A stretch of 64,000 bases of DNA from Paenibacillus sp. S150 (GCF_019352175.1 NZ_JACBYI010000009.1:124001-188000); one strand, 5' to 3'. Positions 1-8,864 are shown, counted from the stretch's first letter. Numbers and translations: made by a program. Notes: generated from the letters alone by a model not told the origin.

Positions 1-1003
1 GCGTCTCCAGTCCCGTTAAGCTCGGGAGGAAGTCCCACGATTTTGGCTTAAGCAAGGTCAGATCCAGATTTTTCAACGAACGCATATCTGTTAGAGCGGA
101 TAAATCCTTCACTTTTGTCTCCCAAATCCACAGCAGCTCCAGCTGGGGAAATTGCTCCCGTATGCCATCGATCGCTTTAAGTTTTGTTTTTTCCAGATAC
201 AATGTTTTTAAGCCGGGGCACTGGCCCATTTCGCGGATACTTTCCACAGCCGAGCCTCTAAGCCGGAGCTCCTCCAGCCGCTCGTGCTGGCAGAAGGGGC
301 TCAAATCGGTTACAGGGGAAAAGTTGGCCTCCAAAATCCGCAGCCTCCTAAGCTGCGCTGCATAGGAAAGGTCCGTGAGCTTCTTGGGAGCAAGCAGACG
401 GATTTCCTCTACATTCGGGAAGGCTGCGAAGGAATCCAGGCTCTCCAATTGGCAGGTTCTGCCGCCCAATGAGACTTTCTTTACACCCAGTGCGGGAGCA
501 AAGCCGGGCACGGCTGCAATCTCGTCAAAGCTCATACTGACGCTTTCCAGACTGTCCGGAAGAACACTCTGACTGTCATGGTTTTTCTTGGAAAAGCTAA
601 CCGATTTCAGGGATGTAAGAGGGGACAGCAACAGATCGGGCAGCGTGTTCTGGAGATAATGCATTTGCAGCGATTTCAGATTATTCAAACGTGAAATGAC
701 CCCGATATTCTTTTTGACATTCGACTTACTTACAAAACCCAAGCGTTCCAGATTTACGGCGGAATCCAGGCCGATCAGATCCGGAACGGTCATCGTAGAA
801 TCAGTGGTTCCGAACTCCAGCTGCTTAAGATTTCCGAATTCCTGCAGCGGCTCGAAGGTGGTAATGTTTTTGACTTGAAGAAGCTTTAAGGTGTCCAGCT
901 CATAAATAGTGGCGGGCTCATCAAACCAGGCGTACTTTTTATAGCGCTCCACATAGGAGACTGCCTCGTTTGCAATGGCGTCTTTTGACTTGTCGTAATT
1001 CAT
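1..1003 (-). CDS. Leucine-rich-repeat protein, C-terminus cut by window edge
   Basis: Reading the minus strand from ATG at 1003 gives 334 codons with no stop before the left edge, so the 3' end lies outside the window. The start is supported by GGAGG 8 nt upstream. After a short N-terminal region (MNYDKSKDAIANEAVSYVER) the protein is a series of irregular 20-24 residue leucine-rich repeats of the LxxLxL type, for example LKQLEFG, LERLGFV, LKSLQMH, LEELRLR, LKTLYLEKTKL and LKNLDL. There is no signal peptide or membrane segment, so it is probably cytoplasmic. LRR proteins bind other proteins; the partner cannot be told from sequence. It is divergent from the ABC transporter pair at 1224, separated by 220 bp. 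The fold is clear; the function is unknown. Confidence 0.75.
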   Translation of the reverse strand, partial: MNYDKSKDAIANEAVSYVERYKKYAWFDEPATIYELDTLKLLQVKNITTFEPLQEFGNLKQLEFGTTDSTMTVPDLIGLDSAVNLERLGFVSKSNVKKNIGVISRLNNLKSLQMHYLQNTLPDLLLSPLTSLKSVSFSKKNHDSQSVLPDSLESVSMSFDEIAAVPGFAPALGVKKVSLGGRTCQLESLDSFAAFPNVEEIRLLAPKKLTDLSYAAQLRRLRILEANFSPVTDLSPFCQHERLEELRLRGSAVESIREMGQCPGLKTLYLEKTKLKAIDGIREQFPQLELLWIWETKVKDLSALTDMRSLKNLDLTLLKPKSWDFLPSLTGLET

Positions 1004-1223
1004 TTCAAGGCCTCCAGATTCAAAATTAATCAATCCTGATAATTTACCCGTATACCAATGTTTTGAAAATGTCTGTTCCGTGCATAGCCCCATCCCCTGC
1101 AGCATGCCTTAACAGGCCCCGGAGCTGGATTTATGATAAACTGGAACAATATAAAGCCGCGCCGGGCACCGCATTGAAGCGGAGAAAAGACCGGCGGGTT
1201 CGAAAGCGACAGGAGGATGAGAA

Positions 1224-1925
1224 ATGAGCTTTGTTGCCGTAAAGGGTGAGTATAAGCGTTACAAGATGGGCGAGAATGTAATTGTTGCCAACGACGGGAT
1301 TGATTTTGAGATTAATAAAGGTGAATTTGCCGTAATTGTGGGGCCCAGCGGTGCGGGCAAATCAACCGTGCTCAACATTCTTGGCGGAATGGATTCTGCC
1401 GACGAAGGCCAGGTCATTGTCGACGGTACGGATATCGCCAGATTCAGTGCCAGGGAACTGACAGGCTACCGCCGCAATGACGTGGGCTTTGTATTTCAGT
1501 TCTACAATCTGGTGCCCAATCTGACCACACTGGAGAATGTGGAGCTTGCTTCCCAGATTTCACCGCGTGCCCTGGATGCGCGTAAGGTGCTGGAGGATGT
1601 GGGGCTGGGAGCGCGGCTGGATAATTTCCCGGCCCAGTTGTCCGGAGGTGAGCAGCAGCGCGTCGCCATTGCCAGAGCGCTGGCCAAGCAGCCGAAGCTG
1701 CTGCTCTGCGACGAGCCGACGGGAGCGCTTGATTATAACACCGGCAAGCAGGTGCTGAAGCTGCTGCAGGATACCTGCCGCAACACCGGGACAACAGTCA
1801 TCGTCATCACGCATAATTTGGCGATTGCGCCGATGGCAGACCGGGTCATAGAGATTAACAACGCTAAGGTACGGAAGACGGCAACCAGCCCTTCTCCGGT
1901 ATCCGTTGACGATATCGAGTGGTAA
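1224..1925 (+). CDS. ABC transporter ATP-binding protein (MacB/LolD type)
   Basis: 233 residues, full length for this family. The Walker A motif GPSGAGKS lies at residues 40-47, followed by a Q-loop ([13 protein letters not shown]), the signature [15 protein letters not shown], Walker [13 protein letters not shown] and the switch histidine (VITHN). This is the MacB/LolD/FtsE class that powers FtsX-type permeases rather than solute importers. The start ATG has AGGAGG 6-7 nt upstream. The next gene begins 13 bp after the stop and encodes an FtsX-type permease, so the two form one transporter. The substrate is unknown: such pairs export peptides or lipids, or resist cell-envelope antibiotics. 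No BceRS-type two-component system sits beside it. Confidence 0.9.
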   Translation: MSFVAVKGEYKRYKMGENVIVANDGIDFEINKGEFAVIVGPSGAGKSTVLNILGGMDSADEGQVIVDGTDIARFSARELTGYRRNDVGFVFQFYNLVPNLTTLENVELASQISPRALDARKVLEDVGLGARLDNFPAQLSGGEQQRVAIARALAKQPKLLLCDEPTGALDYNTGKQVLKLLQDTCRNTGTTVIVITHNLAIAPMADRVIEINNAKVRKTATSPSPVSVDDIEW

Positions 1926-1938
1926 GGAGAAGGCACCC

Positions 1939-4584
1939 ATGAACAAACGCGCGTTATGGAAAGATATTTTTCGCGAAATCGGGCATACCAAAGCCCGCTT
2001 TATTTCAATTTTTGCAATCATTATGCTGGGCGTCAGCTTTTTTTCCGGAATTAAGGCAGCAGGGCCGGATATGCTGGATACCGCCGGAACGTTTTACCGG
2101 GAGCAGCAGCTGATGGACCTGAAGGTGCAGACCACCCACGGTCTGACCGAGGACAACATAGAATTGCTGCACGATGTGCCGGGGATCGGGGAGATTCAGC
2201 CGGGCTACAGTGCGGATGTATTCACCGGAGACAATGCTCTGATACTTAAGGTCTACTCTTATAACGCTGATAAGCCGCTTAACCAATACCGCATAATCGA
2301 AGGACGCCTTCCGGAGCAATCCGGCGAAATTGTGCTGGATGGTCTGCTGGCCGGACAGTATGCGCTGGGCGAACAGGTTGCGTTCAGCGGAAATGATACC
2401 GATGCTGAGCTGTCGGACGAATTCAGGACCCTGGAGTATACCGTAGTGGGCTTTGTGCGGAGCCCCCAGTTCATAGAGAAGAACAACCGCGGGACCAGCG
2501 GGATCGGCAAAGGAACGGTGGATGCGTTCGCAGCCATTCCCGAAGCGGACTTCAAGCTGCCGGTCTATACGGAAGCCTACCTCTCCTTCACGGATACCCC
2601 GGGATTGAAGGCCTATACGCCGGAATATGAAACATTGGTTGAGCAGCATGCGGCTGCGGTAGAGCAAGCATTGTCCGGCGTGCCGGAGGCACGGCTTGCG
2701 GAGCTGCGGGCGGAAGGCGAGAAGGAGCTGTCCGGCGGCCGCGCCGGGGTCGCCGCTGCCGAGCGGCAGCTCGCGGAGATAAAGCGCCAGACGGAGGAAG
2801 CCGGACAGCAGGAATCCGCTGCAGGCAGTGCCCTTGCCGAAGAATTGGCCTCGGCCAAAGAGAAACTCGCCGAGGGCGAGCAGCAGCTGGCGGAGCTGAA
2901 GCTGCCCAAGATCTATGTCACCGACAGGAACTCAAATCCGGGTTATGCCGAATACAAAGACAACGCAGACCGGCTGTCGGCGATTGCGAGCGCGTTCCCG
3001 GTATTCTTTTTCCTGATAGCGGCGCTGGTCAGCCTGACGACGATGACGCGGATGGTTGAGGAACACCGCCTGCAGATCGGTACACTTAAGGCGCTTGGCT
3101 ACGGGAACCGTGATATTATGGCCAAATTTCTGGTCTATGGCTCGCTTGCCAGTCTGGCGGCTTCGGGTGCGGGGCTTGCCGTCGGTTTTACCTTGTTCCC
3201 GCCCATTATCTATAATGCGTACAGCTCACTCTATAATCTGCCTGATATTATCAAAAGCTTCTACCCTTCGTATTCCATTATTTCGGTCATTGTGGCGCTG
3301 GTTTGCATAACATTGACGGCATGGATTGCCTCCCGGGTGGAGCTGCGGAGCAACGCTTCCGTATTGATGCGTCCGAAAGCGCCGAAGAGCGGGCAGCGGA
3401 TTTTACTGGAACGGGTGCCTATTGTCTGGAAACGGCTAAGCTTTGTCCAGAAAGTTACCGCACGAAATCTGTTCCGCTACAAGCAGCGGATGTTCATGAC
3501 CGTGTTCGGGGTAGCCGGCTGTACGGCGCTGATTCTGACCGGTTTTGGCCTCAAGGATTCGATTGGCAGCATTGCTCCGCAGCAATTCGGCTCCATTATG
3601 AAATATGATGCGCTTATAGCGCTGCAGGCGGATGTTCCCGACGATGTGCTGGACAGCTATGAGCAATTGATCTCAGGCGAGACCGCTGTCACCGGGACGC
3701 TGGAGGTGGCGCAGGAAGCGGTGACCGCGCGCGGCAGCGGTGTGAATGATCAGGATGTCAATCTGTTCATCCCCGCATCGGTGGATTCGCTTGACGATTA
3801 TGTGGAGCTGCGGGACAGGACCAGCGGAGAAGGGCGGACGCTTGCGGACGGGGGAGCCATAATCTCGGAGAAGCTGGCTAAGCTGTACGGGCTTGAGCCG
3901 GGCGGCATGCTGACCGTGGTGGACAAAGAGAACGAGACATTCGAGATTCAGGTGGCGGGAATCACCGAGAATTATGTGATGCATTATGTGTATATGACAC
4001 CGGCGTATTATTCTTCCGTATTCGGCGCAGAACCGGTATTCAACACAGAGCTGCTGGACTATGACATGCAGGATGCAGCCTGGGAGGACCGGTTCGGCGA
4101 GCAGTTGACGGCCAACGGCCGTGTCGCTGCGGTCAGCTTCTCCAGCAGTGTAGGCACCGCTTTCGACGATACCATGAAGAGCATGGACGTTGTCACCCTG
4201 GTCCTCATTGTGTCGGCGGCGGCACTGGCCTTTGTCGTGCTCTACAATCTGACCAATATCAATGTGTCCGAACGGATTCGCGAGCTGTCAACCATTAAGG
4301 TGCTGGGCTTTTACGACAAGGAAGTCACAATGTATATCTATAGGGAGAATATCTTGCTGAGCCTGCTTGGCATAGCGGCCGGATCGGTTCTCGGGATCGT
4401 GCTGCACAGCTTCGTGCTGAGTACGGCCGAGCTGGATGCGACGATGTTCGCACCGGTCATCAAATGGCCCAGCTATATTTATGCCGCACTCTTAACGCTG
4501 CTGTTCTCGGGCATTGTCATGGCTTTCATGCACAGCAAGCTCAAACGGATTCATATGATTGAGGCGTTGAAGTCGGTGGAATAG
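1939..4584 (+). CDS. FtsX-family ABC transporter permease
   Basis: 881 residues from ATG 1939, chosen because AAGGAGA lies about 10 nt upstream and MNKRALWKDIFREIGHTKARFISI is a typical permease start; an upstream in-frame start at 1906 overlaps the ATPase gene. Order: TM1 (about residues 20-40), a large extracellular MacB-PCD-like domain, a charged Ala/Glu/Lys-rich coiled-coil stretch at about residues 255-325, then a three-helix FtsX domain (from about 350), a second extracellular domain and a final FtsX domain (about 755-881). Two FtsX units in one chain with a coiled coil between them is an architecture of Gram-positive putative export permeases. It works with the ATPase just upstream. 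Substrate unknown. Confidence 0.88.
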   Translation: MNKRALWKDIFREIGHTKARFISIFAIIMLGVSFFSGIKAAGPDMLDTAGTFYREQQLMDLKVQTTHGLTEDNIELLHDVPGIGEIQPGYSADVFTGDNALILKVYSYNADKPLNQYRIIEGRLPEQSGEIVLDGLLAGQYALGEQVAFSGNDTDAELSDEFRTLEYTVVGFVRSPQFIEKNNRGTSGIGKGTVDAFAAIPEADFKLPVYTEAYLSFTDTPGLKAYTPEYETLVEQHAAAVEQALSGVPEARLAELRAEGEKELSGGRAGVAAAERQLAEIKRQTEEAGQQESAAGSALAEELASAKEKLAEGEQQLAELKLPKIYVTDRNSNPGYAEYKDNADRLSAIASAFPVFFFLIAALVSLTTMTRMVEEHRLQIGTLKALGYGNRDIMAKFLVYGSLASLAASGAGLAVGFTLFPPIIYNAYSSLYNLPDIIKSFYPSYSIISVIVALVCITLTAWIASRVELRSNASVLMRPKAPKSGQRILLERVPIVWKRLSFVQKVTARNLFRYKQRMFMTVFGVAGCTALILTGFGLKDSIGSIAPQQFGSIMKYDALIALQADVPDDVLDSYEQLISGETAVTGTLEVAQEAVTARGSGVNDQDVNLFIPASVDSLDDYVELRDRTSGEGRTLADGGAIISEKLAKLYGLEPGGMLTVVDKENETFEIQVAGITENYVMHYVYMTPAYYSSVFGAEPVFNTELLDYDMQDAAWEDRFGEQLTANGRVAAVSFSSSVGTAFDDTMKSMDVVTLVLIVSAAALAFVVLYNLTNINVSERIRELSTIKVLGFYDKEVTMYIYRENILLSLLGIAAGSVLGIVLHSFVLSTAELDATMFAPVIKWPSYIYAALLTLLFSGIVMAFMHSKLKRIHMIEALKSVE

Positions 4585-4704
4585 GCTTAAGGCTGCGGGT
4601 CTCCAGGCTCCATACAGGGGGGATTTCCGTCCGCCGGGCGGCCGGATTTACAAACCGTTGCTGCGGGAGCAGCTTACTTATGAACTTGAACGGGAGGAAT
4701 CATT

Positions 4705-5046
4705 ATGTTTTATAAAGACCAGGAAATTCCAGCTGATATCGTCGACAGCAATACTACCCGGAAGGTGCTGGCACACAGCGGCCAGATTATGTACGCCAAA
4801 GTAATGTTTGCCAAAGCCCGGCAAGGGGAGATTCCGCTCCACAAGCATGTCCACGAGCAGGTTACCTATGTGCTGAAGGGAAGCTTCCGGTTCATGCTCG
4901 ACAATGGGGAAACCCGGGATGTGCAGATCGTCAAGGAAGGCGACAGCATCCATTTCCCCTCCGATGTGCTGCATGGCTGTATTCCGCTGGAGGACGGTGG
5001 CATTCTCCTGGATGCTTTTACACCGGCACGTGCGGATTTTCTGTAA
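4705..5046 (+). CDS. Small single-domain cupin protein
   Basis: 113 residues with the two cupin motifs: HKHVHEQVTYVLKG (metal-binding His/His/Glu) and HFPSDVLHG (His) around residues 39-92. The start ATG follows GGGAGGA by about 8 nt. Cupins of this size bind a divalent metal and act as small isomerases, dioxygenase-like enzymes or sensors; the substrate cannot be assigned. It stands alone, ending at a strong terminator (5094-5158). Confidence 0.85.
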   Translation: MFYKDQEIPADIVDSNTTRKVLAHSGQIMYAKVMFAKARQGEIPLHKHVHEQVTYVLKGSFRFMLDNGETRDVQIVKEGDSIHFPSDVLHGCIPLEDGGILLDAFTPARADFL

Positions 5047-5093
5047 AGCTTCAATAAGTTATTATATTCACGCGGCCGAAATAAAACGGCGGC

Positions 5094-5158
5094 ACAAACA
5101 GGGAAAGGAAGAGAGACGGGTGGAATCGCCTGAATCTCTGGCCTTTCCCTTTGTTTGT
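5094..5158 (+). terminator. Stem-loop terminator after the cupin gene
   Basis: The outer arm ACAAACAGGGAAAGG (5094-5108) pairs with CCTTTCCC...GTTTGT (5142-5157), with an inner GAGA/TCTC stem. A T-rich stretch (TTTGTTTG) follows the GC part, so it can end transcription from the cupin gene and possibly also from the minus strand. Confidence 0.6.
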
Positions 5159-5164
5159 GAACCA

Positions 5165-5808
5165 GCACCTGTGTCAGCGCCTGAACGCTGTTCCCGGACA
5201 GAAATTCAGGCTTCAGTGCAGCATACAGCTGTTCCATGCGGTCCACTCCGCGCTCAACGTCAATACCGGAAAGGCCGAGCATGGCGGCAAAGATATAGTC
5301 GTCCCGTCCTGTAAGGAAACGGTGTCTGTCTTTCATACTGTCGTAAAAGGCTTTGGCGCGCTCTACAGTCTGCACATATTGTTCCTCTATAGTATTCGCG
5401 GCGATCTGATAGGCGGCAACGACGAGATAATCGGAGGTTCTGAATTTGGCGTCCTTCATTAAGTCATAGACGGCCAAAGTGTCCGCAAGCTGCGCCTCCC
5501 TGTCATGAGCGAGAGAGAGCAGGGCAGAAATGCTGATTACCGAAGTCCCGCGGAAGGGAGAAAAGCTACCGGTATGCTCCTTGATCAGCTCATGACTCGC
5601 ACGAATCGCGTCTTCGTCGGCAATTTTATTCTCTGCTGTGTACAGCAGCGCTGCCAGCCGGTTAACCAATGGATTTTTCCAGGCAAACCCCTTCTTCACC
5701 CGCTGCGCGTTGTCGGCAAACAATTCAAGCCGTGCGGTATACCAAGCAAGAAAGATGAAAACAGGGACATTTAATCCATGCGAAATGTATTGCTTCCATT
5801 TTCTGATT
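5165..5808 (-). pseudogene. DUF4003-family remnant, truncated at both ends
   Basis: The minus strand from about 5808 encodes a continuous protein-like stretch (KWKQYISHGLNVPVF, ARLELFADNAQRVKKGF, FSPFRGTSVISISALL, MKDRHRFLTGRDDYIFAAML, MEQLYAALKPEFLSGNSVQ). This matches my memory of DUF4003, a roughly 320-residue family of unknown function. There is no ATG at the 5' end, where the frame opens just after a TAA, and the family-like sequence stops near 5190; beyond that the frame reads through the cupin terminator. Both the N-terminus and the C-terminal third are missing. It meets an unrelated fragment on the other strand at about 5810, which marks a rearrangement breakpoint. Confidence 0.55.
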
Positions 5809-5811
5809 TAA

Positions 5812-6021
5812 CAGTCACTGAGTCAGGGGCAGACGTTTTTTGTTAAAAAGGTTATTGATTACGTTGTGCAGAATGGTTATACCGACAGTATAACTGAACT
5901 GATTAGGCCGCCTTTTTACAAGCCCCAGAGCTTTGCTAAGCTGTTAGATGGAACGAAGCAAGAAAGACTGGTAGAAAGGGTCTCGCGGATTAATGAGAAT
6001 GCGGTTAAGATTATCGGGTGA
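5812..6021 (+). pseudogene. C-terminal scrap of a type I restriction enzyme R subunit (HsdR-like)
   Basis: A 69-codon open stretch without a start codon encodes QTFFVKKVIDYVVQNGYTD, then PPFYKPQSFAKLLDG, and ends VSRINENAVKIIG before TGA. The pattern VIDYVVxNG...PPF...INENA is what I know from the extreme C-terminus of the type I restriction helicase/nuclease subunit (EcoEI_R_C-type domain). No hsdM, hsdS or motor domain is nearby, so this is a leftover of a deleted restriction system. It abuts the DUF4003 remnant. Confidence 0.5.
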
Positions 6022-6055
6022 CAATGAGGTAATACCAAACAAAGGAGTGGGCGGT

Positions 6056-6470
6056 ATGGATTACCATAAATTACTGCATAAAAAAGCCCTGTACGAGCAG
6101 GCGAAATACACCACCTGTGCCTAACGAGATGTACCGGCAAGTGAAAAATTTTTATATCGATCTGTCTGAAAAAAAGGCCGATAACGCCATTGAACTTGCG
6201 GCGTGGACGCATGCGGAGTTTGTGCGCATTCATCCGTTTGCCGATGGGAACGGAACAACCTCGCGGCTGATTATGAACTGCCAGCTGCTGGCGAACGGCT
6301 TTTTACCGATCTCTATCGCCAAAGAAAGCAGGCTGGATTATTTTAATGCCCTTGAAGCTTACGCTGTACATTGGGATTTGGCGCCTTTTGCAGACATGAT
6401 TGCTTCTTTGGAAGAGCTGCAGCTGGACCTTTACCTGGGAATAATCGATAGACAAAGGGAGCGGCAGTGA
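6056..6470 (+). pseudogene. Fic-domain protein, internally deleted and frameshifted
   Basis: ATG 6056, with a Shine-Dalgarno (AAAGGAGTG) upstream, opens a typical Fic N-terminus, MDYHKLLHKKALYEQAK, but hits a stop after 22 codons. The protein resumes in another frame at about 6103 as NTPPVPNEMYRQVKNFY and runs to 6470. About 90 residues that normally join these parts, including the helix with the inhibitory SxxxEGN motif, are gone. The Fic loop reads HPFADGNGTTSR: the usual Arg after GNG is Thr. That Arg contacts the ATP phosphates, so even a repaired protein would probably be a poor AMP transferase. Confidence 0.75.
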
Positions 6471-6512
6471 TAGCGGACTACTCGAAGCTTTTGTATTGAA
6501 CGGAGAATGCAA

Positions 6513-6704
6513 ATGGGACAACGGGCAAATCTCGTGATTGTTAGAAGTCGGACCTATGAGCTGTACTACAGCCACTGGTGTGCGAATACGCTACCGCAAG
6601 AACTGTTCTGGGGGCCAAACGCTTTGGATTTTAATGATGATTCATTACCCATGGAAGTAAAGAAAGAAATTTTCGACTCCGCAATAAATGGCCTATCCTC
6701 ATAA
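6513..6704 (+). pseudogene. Truncated small conserved protein (GQRANLVIV N-terminus)
   Basis: ATG 6513 follows GGAG by 6 nt and encodes MGQRANLVIVRSRTYELYYS, then HWCANTLPQELFWGP. This N-terminus looks like a conserved Bacillales protein of unknown function. After FWGP the frame runs into the 3' end of the opposing M56 gene and stops at 6704, so the C-terminus was probably lost at a junction near 6620. It is the fourth fragment in a row in this region. No function can be given. Confidence 0.4.
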
Positions 6705-8002
6705 ACAATATTATATTCCCCGACAACAAGTTCTCCGTCTTCAACCGTGAAGGTAACCCGCTCTTCCGTTTGGTAGTAGGCCGGTTCGCTGGTTTGGGTG
6801 AGGTAAGTGATGTAGGCCGTCTTGCCGTCAATGCGGATCTTGTAATCGACCACCCGAGGGCTGGATACGCCGATGTTGTAATTCCAGTTCTCCCCGCTTC
6901 TGGCGGCTTGCTCTTGCCGGAATTGTTCCTGCACGGCTGCAGACATCATCCCATAGCGGGGGTGGCCGTCGCGGGAGACAAGGGCATCCGCCCATACGGA
7001 AGCAAGCTTCATTACCTGCTGATTCACGGAGATATCCGGTTTGCCAGCCGGGTTGGCGGCAGATCCCACCATGAAAACAAGCGATACCGCGAATGCGGAA
7101 GCCACCGCTCCGCCCTTCGGCTTTTTATAGTTCAGGATATTTTTAATTCGGGCATGGACGCTGCCCTCGCCAAAGGCAAGCGGACTACCGGACAGCCGCC
7201 CTTTTTTTACGGAAAAAGAGAGCAGCGAGTGTGCATATCCGGCCTTTGCGCCATTGCCCAGCTTGCGGAGCACACTCTCATCGCAGGACAGCTCCATATC
7301 TCTGCTCATTAGCGCAAAAGAAATCCACATCAGCGGATTGAACCAGTGAACCATAAGGAGCAGGAACGCGAACGGTTTGATCAGATGATCCCGTCTGCGG
7401 ATATGCGTCTGCTCATGCGCCAGGATATAGATGAGCTCATTCTCCTTAATACCGGCAGGAATTACAATCCTCGGCCGGATGAAGCCATATACGAAAGGCG
7501 TTGCAATCCGGTCAGACTCAAAGAGATTTTCCTTCACAAGGGTAGCGGTTCTCAATTTATGGACGATTCTAAGATAGGAAATCACGCTGTAGCCCAGCAG
7601 GAAAACAACGCCGGTGCTCCAGATTATGGCGGCAAGCTCCAGCATCCATTGCATAGGATTCACGCTTGCGTCAGGAGTGGCAGGGGGCAGAGAGGCATTA
7701 ACTGCGCGGTTGAGGAAGTCCGTTCCCAGGTTGACCGCAGGGTTGTTCATGAAGCCGAGTTGACCGGGGACATATTCCATTGCCCCATTTTCCATTTGAG
7801 CAGCAGGAACCAGGACGCTCAGGAAGCTGAGGCCGGAACTATAGCTAAAAGGAAGTATCAGCCTTACGAGCACTGCGATCCATAACGCATAAGAGAAGAT
7901 GCTGGGGACTCTGCGGAAAAGCAGGCGGACGATGATTACGGCAACGGCTGCATAACTTGCGGTGATGCTCATATTCAATATAGCGGTGAACCATAGTGTC
8001 AT
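6566..8002 (-). CDS. M56-family membrane metallopeptidase (BlaR1/MecR1-like)
   Basis: 478 residues. Several N-terminal membrane helices (residues 5-25, 35-55, 125-145, 205-225) flank a cytoplasmic zinc-protease loop with HEQTH at residues 196-200 and the downstream Glu-containing segment MSRDMELSCDESVL. The extracellular C-terminal part (about 320-440) is not a penicillin-binding domain but a small alpha/beta domain of unknown ligand. The start overlaps the stop of the BlaI-type repressor by 4 bp, so both are co-translated. By family logic, ligand sensing outside activates the protease, which leads to loss of the repressor. The last 35 or so residues after YEDRPF look like read-through past a truncated end, next to the graveyard region. 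Confidence 0.82.
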   Translation of the reverse strand: MTLWFTAILNMSITASYAAVAVIIVRLLFRRVPSIFSYALWIAVLVRLILPFSYSSGLSFLSVLVPAAQMENGAMEYVPGQLGFMNNPAVNLGTDFLNRAVNASLPPATPDASVNPMQWMLELAAIIWSTGVVFLLGYSVISYLRIVHKLRTATLVKENLFESDRIATPFVYGFIRPRIVIPAGIKENELIYILAHEQTHIRRRDHLIKPFAFLLLMVHWFNPLMWISFALMSRDMELSCDESVLRKLGNGAKAGYAHSLLSFSVKKGRLSGSPLAFGEGSVHARIKNILNYKKPKGGAVASAFAVSLVFMVGSAANPAGKPDISVNQQVMKLASVWADALVSRDGHPRYGMMSAAVQEQFRQEQAARSGENWNYNIGVSSPRVVDYKIRIDGKTAYITYLTQTSEPAYYQTEERVTFTVEDGELVVGEYNIVYEDRPFIAESKISFFTSMGNESSLKSKAFGPQNSSCGSVFAHQWL

Positions 8003-8358
8003 TTCGTCGCCTCCTCAATAATGCGCTTGAGCTGTTCCGCTTCTTCGGCGGAGATTTGGCGGCTGCCCAGGAAAGCGGTCAGGAATTTAGGCAATGATCC
8101 GTCAAAGGCTTTGTCGAGCAAGGCTTCGCTCTCATGTCTCTGGGCAGCCTCGCGTTTGATCAGGGCAGAAACTACAGCATTCTCATTCTGCAGAATCCCC
8201 CGGTCACATAGCTTTCTGAGCACCGTATAGGTCGTGGATTTTTTCCAGCCCAATTTGCCGTGGCACAGCTTCACCAGCTCGGTTGAATTCACCGGCTCGT
8301 GTTCCCAAATCAGCGACACAAATTTATATTCAGCATCAAACAGTTTATAGGGCTCCAT
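7999..8358 (-). CDS. BlaI/MecI/CopY-family transcriptional repressor
   Basis: 119 residues from ATG 8358 (GAGGTG 6 nt upstream; a GTG 9 bp earlier overlaps that site). The N-terminal winged helix contains NSTELVKLCHGKLGWKKSTT and YTVLRKLCDRGIL, the BlaI/MecI recognition signature; the C-terminal helices (from about residue 70) form the dimerisation and cleavage region. It binds DNA as a dimer and represses its own operon. Two copies of a 21-bp imperfect palindrome overlap and follow its promoter (8377-8425). It is the first gene of a two-gene operon with the M56 sensor. Confidence 0.88.
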   Translation of the reverse strand: MEPYKLFDAEYKFVSLIWEHEPVNSTELVKLCHGKLGWKKSTTYTVLRKLCDRGILQNENAVVSALIKREAAQRHESEALLDKAFDGSLPKFLTAFLGSRQISAEEAEQLKRIIEEATK

Positions 8359-8376
8359 TTGTTTCACCTCGCACGC

Positions 8377-8397
8377 AAGTTTATTGCAATAGACCTT
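8377..8397. promoter_or_regulatory. Operator copy 2 for the BlaI-type repressor
   Basis: 21-bp imperfect palindrome: left arm AAGTTTATTG, right arm CAATAGACCTT. It matches copy 1 at most positions and lies just downstream of the expected transcription start. The 28-bp centre spacing is close to three helical turns, which would put both dimers near the same DNA face. Confidence 0.6.
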
Positions 8398-8404
8398 TGG
8401 CTAG

Positions 8405-8425
8405 AAGTTTACTTCAGTAGACCTT
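8405..8425. promoter_or_regulatory. Operator copy 1 for the BlaI-type repressor
   Basis: 21-bp imperfect palindrome: left arm AAGTTTACT, right arm AGTAGACCTT. It lies on the -10 and spacer of the operon's promoter. A near-identical copy lies 28 bp away. Confidence 0.6.
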
Positions 8426-8435
8426 ATTTTGTCAA
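8406..8435 (-). promoter_or_regulatory. Sigma-A-type promoter of the blaI-M56 operon
   Basis: Read on the minus strand: a perfect -35 TTGACA (8435-8430), an 18-bp spacer and -10 TAAACT (8411-8406). The upstream operator palindrome covers the spacer and -10, so bound repressor would block RNA polymerase. Confidence 0.6.
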
Positions 8436-8624
8436 GCAAAAACAGGTCTTCTTCATTGTACATATGGATGATGCTTATCCAATCCAACCTAGCTGTATTC
8501 AAGCCCATATTATTTTATTTCGGAACTGGCCATACTGCCGCCAGGTTACAGTAGTTATACTGATTATATTAGAGCGAATAATGAATACTATACCGCGCTT
8601 TATTGGGACCAGGAGGCATATTTA

Positions 8625-8864
8625 ATGAAAAAAATAACTATCGCACCCAGTTATATTTTTTACCCGCAGCCTATATACGTGATCGGAACCCCGAATGAGG
8701 ATGGCTCTGCCAACTTCAATACAAGCACATGGCCTACCATCGCTAACGGCAACTCACCGCATATTATGATGACCATTGCCGGCAATAAGCGAACCAGCAA
8801 GAATCTTGGAGACCGGGTTCTGATTTTTTTTTCGGGACTTGTGATTTTCTTTCGCTGGGTTTAA
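8625..8864 (+). pseudogene. Flavin reductase-like (RutF/FMN-binding) N-terminal fragment
   Basis: ATG 8625 with AGGAGG 8 nt upstream. The first 65 residues (PSYIFYPQPIYVIGTPNEDG, SANFNTSTWPTIANG, PHIMMTIAGNKRTSKNL) fit the N-terminal half of flavin reductase-like FMN-binding proteins of about 200 residues. The sequence then turns into nonsense (GDRVLIFFSGLVIFFRWV) and stops. The FMN-phosphate and dimer parts are absent, so it is a 3'-truncated gene. Confidence 0.65.

Noticed and set aside
1224..4584. BceAB-type bacitracin resistance module
   Set aside because: The permease has two FtsX units and a coiled coil, not the BceB arrangement with a large extracellular domain between TM7 and TM8, and no BceRS two-component genes are adjacent.
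6566..8358. Beta-lactam resistance operon
   Set aside because: The sensor lacks the penicillin-binding domain of BlaR1/MecR1 and no beta-lactamase or PBP gene is nearby, so only the family name applies.
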